DNA of 64,000 bases. It comes from Endobugula sp965225895 (GTDB taxonomy: Bacteria > Pseudomonadota > Gammaproteobacteria > Pseudomonadales > Cellvibrionaceae). This document shows positions 24,904 through 33,968 of the stretch, in pieces. The notes beneath the pieces were generated by a model, which was not told the DNA's origin, did not search any database, and saw nothing but the letters and a program-made list of their open reading frames with translations. Within the stretch, counting starts at the first letter, position 1, and each line of letters starts with the position of its first letter. The position numbers and the translations under genes were made by a program. The DNA lies in NCBI GenBank assembly GCA_965225895.1, contig CBDDBR010000011.1, forward strand, positions 744,001-808,000, written 5' to 3'.

Positions 24904-26445
24904 ATGAGAATTGTTAGTTCATGCCAAGGTAATAGTTTAAGAATTTTTTTAAGATTACTGGACCTGTTAGAAACAAAACATACACTTGAAGAAATAGGTA
25001 TCTATGTTTCTGATTCTATGTCATATGGCACAATATCGGATGAAAGGCTTACAGCTGAAAATGTTTCTATACTGACAGAATGGGATGTTTTTCAACAAGC
25101 AAAAACTATTTCTCCGAATTGGGAGAAGATTAGACAGTATGAAGATGATATTGGTGATCCCGTTTTTTGGAATGTATTACTTTCTGATCGACGAGTGTTT
25201 TTTGGTCGAAAGTGTAAGATGACTCAAGATTACCCCTCTAGGTTTTCATATGACCAGATGGGTAGCATACTTGATGCACTATTAGACAATGTTAGCCAAT
25301 TTTTTGAGAAAACAAACCCAGATTTGGTGGTTAGCTTTGGGACTTCTAATGTTGGTGACTATTTATTTTATTTGTACGCTAAATCGAAGAGTATTCCATT
25401 TTTACAATTAAAGGCGACAAAAATATCAAATAGAGTTTCTTTAAATGATGATATTGTTGGGCTTTCTTCGCATATTAATACACTGTATCAAGGAAAGGTA
25501 ACGTTTGCTGAAAATGTAACATCTGAAGCTAAACAATACATTGATCAAGTTCAAAAAACGGGTGTGCAATATGAAGGCGCTATTTTGCAAAAGGAAAAAG
25601 TAGACGTTGTTAAAATATTTACTTCTATAGCGAAAGGTATTTATGCAGATATTAGACGACTTCGTAACCCCGTTTACAGAGCAGATAATCATTTAGAAAT
25701 ATATTCATTATTACAATTGCATGAAAAGGTAATAAACCCTTTAAGGTTTAAGTACCAAAGCTTAATGCTAAAAAATAAAGTGTTAGAATATGAAGAGCTA
25801 GATAATATAGGTGATTTTGTATTTTACCCTCTACATTTTGAGCCTGAAGTGTCAATGCAGGTTGTTGGTAGACCATATCAAAACCAAATTGAGCTAATTA
25901 GAAATATTTCATTAAGTTTACCTGCAGGAATGAAAATAGTTATTAAAGAACACCCGAGATCTAAAGGTTTTAGGAGTTTAGGATATTACAAAAAATTATT
26001 AAGCATCCCTAATGTTTACCTTACTGATTATCGAACATCTACTAATCTAGTCGCTAAAAAGTCATCTCTTGTTGCTGTTATATCAGGAAGCACCGGCCTT
26101 GAGGCAGCAATTATTGGCAGGCCCGTCATTACTTTCGGTAAGCCTGTCTATAATGTTCTTTCTGACAATATGGTGAAACACATAGTTGATTTAAATCAGT
26201 TAGGCCAGAATATTAAAGAGTTATTGAAAGATTATAAGCATGATATGGCTGATATTGAGCGTTATATCGCCTCAACAATTACTGGCTCTGCCCCTGTTGA
26301 TCTGTATACGGCTCTTTTAAAGAAAGAAAATAGATATAGTGGAGGTGCTGAAGAGGGTAAAAATAAAGAAGACAATGAGTATAAGGCTCTGGCAGATTAT
26401 TTTGATTTAAGAATTAAAGACGTTATTGTAGATTGTAATGTTTAA
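24904..26445 (+). CDS. Capsule biosynthesis-like protein (KpsC/KpsS fold), possible ulosonic acid transferase
   Basis: A 513-residue protein. The start is ATG at 24904, or GTG two codons earlier directly after the neuA-like stop. Its C-terminal third shows the pattern of Capsule_synth proteins: FYPLHFEPEVSMQVVGRPY, a KIVIKEHPRS strand (about residue 350), then LVAVISGSTGLEAAIIGRPV and a G(K)PVI.FG element. KpsC and KpsS proteins transfer Kdo from CMP-Kdo, so attachment of the locus's CMP-activated acid is a reasonable inference. The N-terminal half is not recognised. Confidence 0.6.
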   Translation: MRIVSSCQGNSLRIFLRLLDLLETKHTLEEIGIYVSDSMSYGTISDERLTAENVSILTEWDVFQQAKTISPNWEKIRQYEDDIGDPVFWNVLLSDRRVFFGRKCKMTQDYPSRFSYDQMGSILDALLDNVSQFFEKTNPDLVVSFGTSNVGDYLFYLYAKSKSIPFLQLKATKISNRVSLNDDIVGLSSHINTLYQGKVTFAENVTSEAKQYIDQVQKTGVQYEGAILQKEKVDVVKIFTSIAKGIYADIRRLRNPVYRADNHLEIYSLLQLHEKVINPLRFKYQSLMLKNKVLEYEELDNIGDFVFYPLHFEPEVSMQVVGRPYQNQIELIRNISLSLPAGMKIVIKEHPRSKGFRSLGYYKKLLSIPNVYLTDYRTSTNLVAKKSSLVAVISGSTGLEAAIIGRPVITFGKPVYNVLSDNMVKHIVDLNQLGQNIKELLKDYKHDMADIERYIASTITGSAPVDLYTALLKKENRYSGGAEEGKNKEDNEYKALADYFDLRIKDVIVDCNV

Positions 26446-26464
26446 GGATCAATATGGTTGTTAA

Positions 26465-28027
26465 ATGAAGATAGAGCAAAGTTTTGTTGTTAAGCGAATC
26501 ATAGGTAATGCCCTTGTTGGTTGGCTGGCAAAAATAATCATTGCAGTGTCTGGGGTATTTTTAACGCCAATACTAATATCTGGGCTTGGTAAGTATGAGT
26601 ATGGAATATGGGCTTTAGTAGGACAGCTTATAAGTCTTTTGTTAATTGCGGATTTTGGTGTTGCAAGTAGTGTAGGACGTTTAATAGCAAAATATGATGC
26701 GTTAGATTCTTTGTCTAATAAAGTTAAAGTATATTCTACAGCGCTACTGATTTTCTTTTTCTCAATGTTGTTGTTGAGCATTATTTTTTTGTTTACGCTG
26801 GCTTATGTTCCGGGGTGGTTGGATATCACTCCCGACTACCATAATGTAACTATCTATGTTTTCTTAATAATGATTATTAACCTAATCATTTCCTTCCCGC
26901 TGCGGGTAGGTAGAGGTTTATTGCAAGCAGCCCATAGATTTGATTATATTGATATTGCTGCGACAATTGCTAAGTTATCCCAGCTCTTAATTGTTTGTAT
27001 ATTGTTTTATAAAGGAGAAATCTCTCTTCTTGCATTGGCATGGACGATGGCTATTACTAATGCTCTTACAGAGCTTTCTATCTTTTTAATTTCGAAAAAG
27101 GTGAACAAAGAAATTCAATTCGATATTAAGTCTATTGATACTAATTCAATAAAAGAAATATTTTCTTTGGGGGGGGCTTCTGTATTTAAGTCTGCTTCTG
27201 GACTTATGTCTCAACAAGGGATGGTGTTCTTGGTTGGGATTATGTTAGGTATTATTTATGTTCCATTATATTCTATACCCTTATTGTTACTTGTTATTAT
27301 TGGCACATTAATAGGAAAAATAGGCACTTCGTTTATGCCAGCTGCGAGTGCTTATGATAGCTTGGCTGAAACGAAAAAAATATTAAATCTTAGTGTTTAT
27401 GGTGTTCGCTATACTTTTATGCTTGGTTTGTTAGCATGTGTGTATATTCTTTTTTATGGAAAAATATTATTGACTCTATGGTTGCCAGGGGAAGAAATAA
27501 ATAGCGTTGATTTACATACTATGTATATGATTTTACAAATTGTTATTGTTCCATTTATTCTGGCTCGTTCGAATCAAGGCAATCGAGTTATACTATCGAG
27601 TACTGGACAGCATTGGTTGGTATCGAATATTTTGTTCGTATCATCAGTTTTAAGTGTTTTAATAGCAATTTTATTGGTGAGCTTTACTGACTTAGGTTTA
27701 TATAGTTTTGCAGTAGGATGGGTAGTTAAACTGCTCTTAGGTGATTATTTATTATTGTTATGTTGTCTATTTAAAAGATATTCTGTTGACGTACTTAAGT
27801 ATTGTTATACAGGATACTTTAAGCCCATTTGTGCCATTGCTCCTGTGATATTCTTTGCAATTTTTATGAGGGAAGTAATAGAGGGTACAACTGTTCTATG
27901 GCTAGTGATTGAGAGTGCATTATTCTTTTTTGTATCAGTTGTATGTCTATGTGTTTTTTGTATAGAGAAGAACCATATGAATATAATTGTCCCTAAACGT
28001 TTACAGCTGTCGTTAAAAAAAAGCTAG
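26465..28027 (+). CDS. Wzx-like polysaccharide flippase
   Basis: A 520-residue polytopic membrane protein with roughly 14 hydrophobic segments, beginning with GNALVGWLAKIIIAVSGVFL and the YEYGIWALVGQLISLLLIADFG element typical of the RfbX/MATE-like exporters. It would move lipid-linked repeat units across the inner membrane. It is the only flippase candidate in the locus and sits between the transferase gene and the beta-propeller gene. Confidence 0.85.
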   Translation: MKIEQSFVVKRIIGNALVGWLAKIIIAVSGVFLTPILISGLGKYEYGIWALVGQLISLLLIADFGVASSVGRLIAKYDALDSLSNKVKVYSTALLIFFFSMLLLSIIFLFTLAYVPGWLDITPDYHNVTIYVFLIMIINLIISFPLRVGRGLLQAAHRFDYIDIAATIAKLSQLLIVCILFYKGEISLLALAWTMAITNALTELSIFLISKKVNKEIQFDIKSIDTNSIKEIFSLGGASVFKSASGLMSQQGMVFLVGIMLGIIYVPLYSIPLLLLVIIGTLIGKIGTSFMPAASAYDSLAETKKILNLSVYGVRYTFMLGLLACVYILFYGKILLTLWLPGEEINSVDLHTMYMILQIVIVPFILARSNQGNRVILSSTGQHWLVSNILFVSSVLSVLIAILLVSFTDLGLYSFAVGWVVKLLLGDYLLLLCCLFKRYSVDVLKYCYTGYFKPICAIAPVIFFAIFMREVIEGTTVLWLVIESALFFFVSVVCLCVFCIEKNHMNIIVPKRLQLSLKKS

Positions 28028-28071
28028 TTTTATTGAGAATGGGGAAATGGTGTGTTATTGGCAAGACTCAG

Positions 28072-28091
28072 GCCCATTTCTAGAAATGGGC
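28072..28091. repeat. 20-bp perfect palindrome
   Basis: GCCCATTTCT followed directly by AGAAATGGGC, 44 bases after the flippase stop. No T-run follows on either side. It could be an operator or an RNA hairpin in the 171-base gap before the propeller gene. Confidence 0.6.
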
Positions 28092-28198
28092 TAAGTGGAT
28101 AATGATGAACAGCTATTTCAATAACCTTGATGATTGATGAAAGGTGTTCCCAATTGATTTAAGAAATTTATACCACATTATTTAAATAGTATCGTCTT

Positions 28199-29407
28199 AT
28201 GAGCAAAACATTTAAAGCATTAATTCGAGCGACCATTCAACTGATAGCTCGTAAAATATTACCTCAACTTACTATGCATTCTAATGTTGGAAAACATATT
28301 TTGGGTGATAGTGATCATATATATATTGGTTACTATGATATCGATCCTGTGGATGCGGTAGGTAAAAAGATACTTTGTCATAGGGTATTATCACAATTCA
28401 CGCATTGTGTCGAACCGGATATAGGTGATATAGGGCTGGTTGCTATAGATTCTCCTGATGTTTTCAATAAAATTGGAGAATCCAAGGCTATTAACTGGCA
28501 GCTTGGGAGTCGTCTTAGATGGATATCTGAGCAAGAGATTATTTATAACGATATTATTGATGGTAAGCAATGTTCGATATTATTTGATATTGAAAAAAAT
28601 ATGGTTCAACGACAGTTTGTTAGACCTTTCTGGGCATTGTCACCCAATGTTAATGTTGGAGTAAGCCTAAATTTTACGCGCCTTAGTGCAAAAAGGCCTG
28701 GTTATGGTTACGGTGGCGTTAGTCCTGACGGTGATAGTGATGTGCTAACTATTTTCGAAGTCTCGACTGATCAGATATTGTTTCAAATAACGCTTGATGA
28801 CGTAGTGGAAAAGATTGGTTTTAATTTACCAGTAGGCGCTGACGCTTACTTTAATCATGTTACGTGGTCTCCATGCTCCACAAAATTTATTACGTTATTT
28901 TTGTTTGAAGACCCTAGTTCAGGTAAGCGGTTTTCATACCCTATATTGGTTAATTGTATCGATTATAGTATGTCGTTATTTCATAATGAAGGATTGTTTA
29001 GTCATCATGTTTGGCTAGATGATGAGCGAGTCTTAGCATTCCTGAGGCTTGATGGAGTGAATGTTTTCGCTATATGGGATAGCAGTTCTGGATGGAATAA
29101 GTCACAAGAAAATATGCCATTGTTAGATGGTCATCCATCAATTTTGAGTGAAAGTGACGAGGTTGTTGTTGATAGCTACCCAGATAGGCTAGGTAGAATG
29201 TCTTTATATCGTGCCTCGACAGACCCTAGTAAAAAGCTGTTGAAAATTTCTACATTGATGAATGGCGAAGAGTATTCGGGGGCACAACGGTGTGATTTAC
29301 ATCCTCGCGTTTCTAGAAACAATAAGTATATTATTTGTGACGCCCCCTTTAAAAATGGTAGGCGTGTGCTTGTTATTGAAAATAGCAGTATTCCCTCAAA
29401 ATTGTAG
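28199..29407 (+). CDS. Putative beta-propeller protein (oligogalacturonate lyase-like), function unknown
   Basis: A 402-residue protein with no clear signal peptide and no transmembrane segment beyond a weakly hydrophobic N-terminus. It shows repeated WD/propeller-like blades (for example ALSPNVNVGVSLNFTRL, TWSPCSTKFITLF, HHVWLDDERVLAFL, LLDGHPSILSES.., VDSYPDRLGRMSLY and RCDLHPRVSRNNKYIICD). The GHPS..S, YPD and DLHPR.S spacing recalls the seven-bladed oligogalacturonate lyase family. In a locus predicted to make UDP-GalNAcA, a uronic-acid-directed enzyme or a scaffold for the synthesis complex is possible. No function is claimed. Confidence 0.55.
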   Translation: MSKTFKALIRATIQLIARKILPQLTMHSNVGKHILGDSDHIYIGYYDIDPVDAVGKKILCHRVLSQFTHCVEPDIGDIGLVAIDSPDVFNKIGESKAINWQLGSRLRWISEQEIIYNDIIDGKQCSILFDIEKNMVQRQFVRPFWALSPNVNVGVSLNFTRLSAKRPGYGYGGVSPDGDSDVLTIFEVSTDQILFQITLDDVVEKIGFNLPVGADAYFNHVTWSPCSTKFITLFLFEDPSSGKRFSYPILVNCIDYSMSLFHNEGLFSHHVWLDDERVLAFLRLDGVNVFAIWDSSSGWNKSQENMPLLDGHPSILSESDEVVVDSYPDRLGRMSLYRASTDPSKKLLKISTLMNGEEYSGAQRCDLHPRVSRNNKYIICDAPFKNGRRVLVIENSSIPSKL

Positions 29408-29415
29408 AGCTGGCT

Positions 29416-29952
29416 ATGAGAGTATTAAAAAGAATAATAGGCATTGTCATATATATTTTGACCAAGGATATTAGTTTTAGATACCTATTGCCGGAGAAAT
29501 ATTCCTCTTTTATTGAAAAGCTAAGGATATATGCTCTTGTTTTACAGGGAGCTAAAGTGGGTAAAGAATCATACCTAAGGTCTGGTGGTTTTGTGGCTTA
29601 TCCAAAAAACTTGGTTTTAGGTGAGAATGTTAAGGTTGGAGAAAATAGTCAGCTTTATAATTATGATAGTGTTTTTATTGGCGATGATACTGAAATAGGT
29701 TCTAACTTGTATATACAAACAAATGAGCATAAGCTGGGTGATAAAACTCTCCCTTTAGCTAAGCAGGGTGCTTATTCATCTTCTATATCTATTGGTTCAG
29801 GTGTATATATAGGGGCAAATGTGACAATATTAAGCGGTGTTAATGTGGCTGACCGATGTGTTATTGCCGCTGGAGCTGTAGTAACTAAAGACACGGAAGC
29901 AGGCTTTATTTATGGCGGGGTTCCTGCAAAGAAAATTTCAGGGATACAATAA
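29416..29952 (+). CDS. Left-handed beta-helix acyltransferase (WbbJ/LacA type)
   Basis: A 178-residue hexapeptide-repeat protein: LGENVKVGENSQLYNYDSVF, IGDDTEIGSNLYIQTNEHK, then ISIGSGVYIGANVTILSGV and IAAGAVVTKD, ending in GGVPAKKISG. The N-H-x-H-like EHK element occupies the catalytic loop. Family members O- or N-acetylate sugars using acetyl-CoA. It lies eight bases after the propeller gene. Confidence 0.85.
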   Translation: MRVLKRIIGIVIYILTKDISFRYLLPEKYSSFIEKLRIYALVLQGAKVGKESYLRSGGFVAYPKNLVLGENVKVGENSQLYNYDSVFIGDDTEIGSNLYIQTNEHKLGDKTLPLAKQGAYSSSISIGSGVYIGANVTILSGVNVADRCVIAAGAVVTKDTEAGFIYGGVPAKKISGIQ

Positions 29953-29986
29953 ACTTCATGGATATGTTTATAAATAACCCTTAATC

Positions 29987-31060
29987 ATGCAATATTTTTA
30001 TTTTATATCATTATTCTTTAGCGTTGTTTTAGTACATAACAGTGTTAAAGACAATAAGTTTAACTCTTATATTTATTATTGGTTTGTGCTTGTTGTCGCA
30101 TTAGCTTTGGGTTTGAGAGGTAATGAGGATGAATATACTCGCGTTTATGTACTGATACCTACTTTAGATGTGTTTTTTTCAAGCGGACATGATGTTATTA
30201 ATGAAAAGGGGTTAGTGTTCTCCTTAATTTCATCATTTTTTAAAACACTTGGATTAAATTCTCAGTCCATATTTTTGTTTTTTTCTGGAGTAGGGGTTTT
30301 CCTACATGCTAAATATTTTCAAAAGTTCACAAGGTATTATTTTCTTTCTTTTCTCTTGTATTTAAGTCATGAAATCTGTTTTAAAGAATGGGTTGGGTTA
30401 AGAATGGGGTTGGCTAGCGCTATGCTACTGCCAATGATTTATTGTTTATACAATGATAAAAAAGTAAAGTTCTTATGTTTAGTCGTTATTGCTACATTGA
30501 TTCAATATGTTGCAGTGTTGTCTGTGATTTTACTCTTTTTGAATAGAAAAATTAGACCTTGGTTATTATGGTTGGGCTTATTTCTTGCAATTGCTATTTT
30601 ACAGCTTAATATAGTTTCAACACTTGTACACTATATGAGTGATTTAGGATTGCTACCGGGTATTGTAGTTTCATACCTAAGTGCAGAATCGTATGTCTAT
30701 GATGTTGGTTTGGCGCATCCTAAAACAATTCAACAAATCATAACTGTTTCAGTAATGATTATATTGTTTGGTTATAAAAAAGAAGTTGTTTCAGTCTATT
30801 ATAATTTATTATTTAATGCTTATTATTTAAGTACGGTATTTTTAATCCTTTTTGCTGAATTAGCACTTTTTGCTTTCCGTTTTGGAGGGCACTTTTATTC
30901 GGTAGAGCCTATCTTGGTCACTTATATTATTGTGACGTGCAAACAAAGAACGTTAGTGGCTAATTTGCTTTCTATTTTAGCTTTGATTGTAGCTTATGTG
31001 AATTATGTCATTGTTGGCCGAGTGTCAGAATATGACTTTTTAGTAAATTATCCTAGTTAG
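29987..31060 (+). CDS. EpsG/Wzy-like O-unit polymerase
   Basis: A 357-residue membrane protein with about ten hydrophobic segments and the early motif ALGLRGNEDEYTRVY, which matches the EpsG family (R-G..D...Y). A further conserved-looking stretch is KEWVGLRMGLASAMLLP. It is the best candidate for the Wzy polymerase that joins repeat units in the periplasm. AT content and codon use are higher than in the flanking housekeeping genes. Confidence 0.75.
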   Translation: MQYFYFISLFFSVVLVHNSVKDNKFNSYIYYWFVLVVALALGLRGNEDEYTRVYVLIPTLDVFFSSGHDVINEKGLVFSLISSFFKTLGLNSQSIFLFFSGVGVFLHAKYFQKFTRYYFLSFLLYLSHEICFKEWVGLRMGLASAMLLPMIYCLYNDKKVKFLCLVVIATLIQYVAVLSVILLFLNRKIRPWLLWLGLFLAIAILQLNIVSTLVHYMSDLGLLPGIVVSYLSAESYVYDVGLAHPKTIQQIITVSVMIILFGYKKEVVSVYYNLLFNAYYLSTVFLILFAELALFAFRFGGHFYSVEPILVTYIIVTCKQRTLVANLLSILALIVAYVNYVIVGRVSEYDFLVNYPS

Positions 31061-31079
31061 TATTTTTAGAGAAAGTTAT

Positions 31080-32264
31080 ATGAGAGCATTTTACATTTCT
31101 CCATCTGTTATTCCTTCTCGTGCTGCGAATTCTATACATGTGGTTAATATGTGTGAAGCATTTACACAACATGACTGTGACGTTACTCTGTTCATACGGT
31201 CTATGAATAAAGATAAAGATGAATGTAAACATATTCTTACTAATTTTTATGGAGTTGATAATAATAGAATTAATGTTAATCCTTATGTTTCTAATGTATC
31301 TAAAGGCGCAGAGTTAATTATTGCTTTCAAAGCATTTAGTACTTTTTTGAAAGAAAAAATTAAAGGTGACGAACCTGATTGTATTGTTTCAAGAAATTTG
31401 TATGCGGCCATTTTAATTGGTTTGCTTTTTCGTAAAAAACTGGTATATGAAACTCATGCTCCTGAAAAGGGGTTGCGCAAGGTTTTTCAAAAATATGTTA
31501 TCCAGTCAAATCAAATACGCACTGTTGTTATCAGTCAGGCATTAAAGAATATTATTTCTGAGATGTATGATTTGTCTGATTCAAATATAGAAGTATTGCA
31601 CGATGCTGCAAGAGCAGGGCAGGTTTCAATCGACGAAAATGAAAGGAAGGTTTTGCAAGAGAATTTTTTAAGTGAGAAGGTTGAGCTATCTAAATATGAA
31701 AAAGTAGTCGGTTATTTTGGGCATCTTTATCCAGGTAGAGGTATCGATGTTATTGAAGGTTTGGCGGTAATCAATAAGAATTTTGCATTTATTGTTTATG
31801 GTGGGAATGATGAAGAAATCACTCATTTTAAAAAAAATAACTCAAATAGTAATTTATTTTTTATGGGGCATATTTCCCCTGAACGTGTTCGAGCAGCGAT
31901 GAGTATGATGGATGTTCTTCTGATGCCTTATCAAAGATCGGTTTCTGTTGGTGTAAAGGGGGTTGATACTGCGCAGTGGATGTCTCCAATGAAGATGTTT
32001 GAATATATGTCAACGGGTGTCCCTATCATCTCATCTGATTTGCCTGTTCTTCGTGAGGTCTTAATCCATGGTGAAAATGCATTACTTGCAAAAGCAGACA
32101 GCGTTGCAGAATGGAGTTCCGCATTACAGCAGATATATGTTTCAAAAGATCTTGAAAAGAAACTAGGGAAAAATGCATTTAAAGACTACCAAGATGAATA
32201 TACGTGGAAGGGGAGAGTGGAAATTATGATGAACCTTCTGGCTGGTAACCAAGGTAGTAAGTAG
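31080..32264 (+). CDS. Glycosyltransferase family 4 protein
   Basis: A 394-residue GT-B glycosyltransferase. The N-terminal domain begins FYISPSVIPSRAANSIHVVN; the donor domain has VVGYFGHLYPGRGIDVIEGL (residues about 207-226), then the LLMPYQRS and SPMKMFEYMSTGVPIISSDLPVLREV loop with the E-x7-E signature. It transfers an activated sugar within the repeat unit; donor and acceptor are unknown. Confidence 0.85.
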   Translation: MRAFYISPSVIPSRAANSIHVVNMCEAFTQHDCDVTLFIRSMNKDKDECKHILTNFYGVDNNRINVNPYVSNVSKGAELIIAFKAFSTFLKEKIKGDEPDCIVSRNLYAAILIGLLFRKKLVYETHAPEKGLRKVFQKYVIQSNQIRTVVISQALKNIISEMYDLSDSNIEVLHDAARAGQVSIDENERKVLQENFLSEKVELSKYEKVVGYFGHLYPGRGIDVIEGLAVINKNFAFIVYGGNDEEITHFKKNNSNSNLFFMGHISPERVRAAMSMMDVLLMPYQRSVSVGVKGVDTAQWMSPMKMFEYMSTGVPIISSDLPVLREVLIHGENALLAKADSVAEWSSALQQIYVSKDLEKKLGKNAFKDYQDEYTWKGRVEIMMNLLAGNQGSK

Positions 32265-32265
32265 T

Positions 32266-33342
32266 ATGGCAATAAGCAGTGCATTTGTTATTGTCCCATC
32301 CGCTGTACTAGATAGCCCAGTTAAAGGGGCAGCGGCTTTAGCGAACTCATTGACGCGTTGGTTTGATGTTACATTTGTTGTTTTAAAAGGAGGTATGTCA
32401 AATTTTTCCTTGCTAAATGATGATGTTCAAAAAATCATATTGAGCGAAAAAGGTAATTTTGTGCAGAAGGTGTTGTTCTTGCGACGTCTCTTTAAAGAAA
32501 AAGGTGGGAGAGATCAGGTTGTTAGTATTTCCTCCTGTTTGTCCGCAGATTTTATGAATAGTTGTTGTGTTGATGTTGCAGTAACTTTTGCAACTGTTAG
32601 GGGAGATTTACCGGAGGTATATCCAATAACCTATGGTAAATTAGGTAAATGGATTGCCTATTGCCACTTAAAGCGCCTCTCAAAAATGGATTATGTCATA
32701 TCGATGACATCTTCTATGTCTAAGCAGGTTAAAGCATATATTAAAAAAGATAGCCCAATCATCGGTAATTTTATTGATGAAGCGCGTTTAGATGGCTTTC
32801 GTAGAAAGAAACCAATAGTGGGATCTTATAAATTTGTTTACACCGGTTCTCTCATTTACGGTAAGCAGCCCCAATTGTTGATTCAAGCTATTGGAAATGT
32901 AGTTGATCGCGGATTTAGTGTTGAATTAGATATCTTAGGTGATGGTCCTTTACTGGATGAGCTTAAGTGTCAAGCTGGCCATCTTTCTAATCCCAAAAGT
33001 ATTCGTTTTCATGGCTATGTGAAGGAGCCATTTAAGTACATTGCCGCGGCAGATGTGTTAGTTTTACCGTCTATCTCAGAAGGTGTATCCCGTTCTGTGC
33101 TTGAGTCTTTATATCTCGGTATACCTAGTGTGATGAGGAATATTGATGGTAGCTCCGAGCTAATACATGATGGTGTGAATGGTGGATTATTTAATGATGA
33201 TGCAGATTTACCTGATACAATGTTAGAGGTGGCAAAGCTATCAAGATCTAATGAATGGTTTGATGAAGTGCTTATTCCTGAGGGCTTTCGACAATATCCT
33301 TCTGTAGAAAAGTATATTAAGTTATTAGAAAAGTATAATTGA
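32266..33342 (+). CDS. Glycosyltransferase family 4 protein
   Basis: A 358-residue GT-B glycosyltransferase starting one base after the previous stop. Visible are IVPSAVLDSPVKGAAALANS at the acceptor site, FVYTGSLIYGKQPQLLIQAI (about residues 193-212), LDILGDGPLLDELK, RFHGYVKEPFKYIAAADVLVLPS and SEGVSRSVLESLYLGIPSVMR with the E-x7-E pattern. Probably acts on the same repeat unit as its neighbour. Confidence 0.85.
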   Translation: MAISSAFVIVPSAVLDSPVKGAAALANSLTRWFDVTFVVLKGGMSNFSLLNDDVQKIILSEKGNFVQKVLFLRRLFKEKGGRDQVVSISSCLSADFMNSCCVDVAVTFATVRGDLPEVYPITYGKLGKWIAYCHLKRLSKMDYVISMTSSMSKQVKAYIKKDSPIIGNFIDEARLDGFRRKKPIVGSYKFVYTGSLIYGKQPQLLIQAIGNVVDRGFSVELDILGDGPLLDELKCQAGHLSNPKSIRFHGYVKEPFKYIAAADVLVLPSISEGVSRSVLESLYLGIPSVMRNIDGSSELIHDGVNGGLFNDDADLPDTMLEVAKLSRSNEWFDEVLIPEGFRQYPSVEKYIKLLEKYN

Positions 33343-33355
33343 GGTTAATACACCA

Positions 33356-33925
33356 GTGGCTGAACAAACAGAGTATTTTGATTATTTACAAAAAAGAAGT
33401 AAGTTGGGTCTGCTTTACCGTCAATATTGGTTATATCCAAAATTATCACGTTGTTTAAAGGGAAAGGCATTAGATATTGGGTGTGGTATTGGTGATTTAC
33501 TTTCTTTCCGCAAAAATACATACGGTGTTGATATTAATGAAGAAACAATCGCTTGGTGTCGTCAATTAGATCATTCTGTGAAGGTGATGCAAGAAGATAT
33601 ATTGCCTTACGAAGATGGAAGCTTTGATTCAGTGATGATGGATAATGTGTTAGAGCATATTGAAAACCCTAAAAATATTTTATCTGAAGTAGAGAGAGTT
33701 TTAGTGAAAGGTGGGATTTTTGTCGTCGGTGTTCCTGGTACATTAGGCTATTCTAGGGATTCAGATCATAAGGTTTTCTATTCGCGCACAAAGCTAATCG
33801 ACACTATGAAGGATGCAGGGTTTTCTGTTAATAGTGTTTTTGCCATGCCGCTAGAGTTAGATTTTCTAGATACCCGTATGAGTCAATACTGCATATATGG
33901 CGTTTTTCGAAGCAATAATATTTAA
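33356..33925 (+). CDS. SAM-dependent methyltransferase, class I
   Basis: A 189-residue methyltransferase with ALDIGCGIGDLLSF (about residues 38-51), YGVDINEETIAWCRQ, DNVLEHIENPKNIL and GGIFVVGVPG, which is the Methyltransf_11 pattern. Starts at GTG with GAGGT about ten bases upstream, overlapping the stop of the preceding gene's context. Presumably methylates a sugar or a glycan terminus; the target is unknown. Confidence 0.8.
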   Translation: MAEQTEYFDYLQKRSKLGLLYRQYWLYPKLSRCLKGKALDIGCGIGDLLSFRKNTYGVDINEETIAWCRQLDHSVKVMQEDILPYEDGSFDSVMMDNVLEHIENPKNILSEVERVLVKGGIFVVGVPGTLGYSRDSDHKVFYSRTKLIDTMKDAGFSVNSVFAMPLELDFLDTRMSQYCIYGVFRSNNI

Positions 33926-33968
33926 TTTTATAATGTAATATTATTTGTTAGCAATTGTAGAGGTATCT

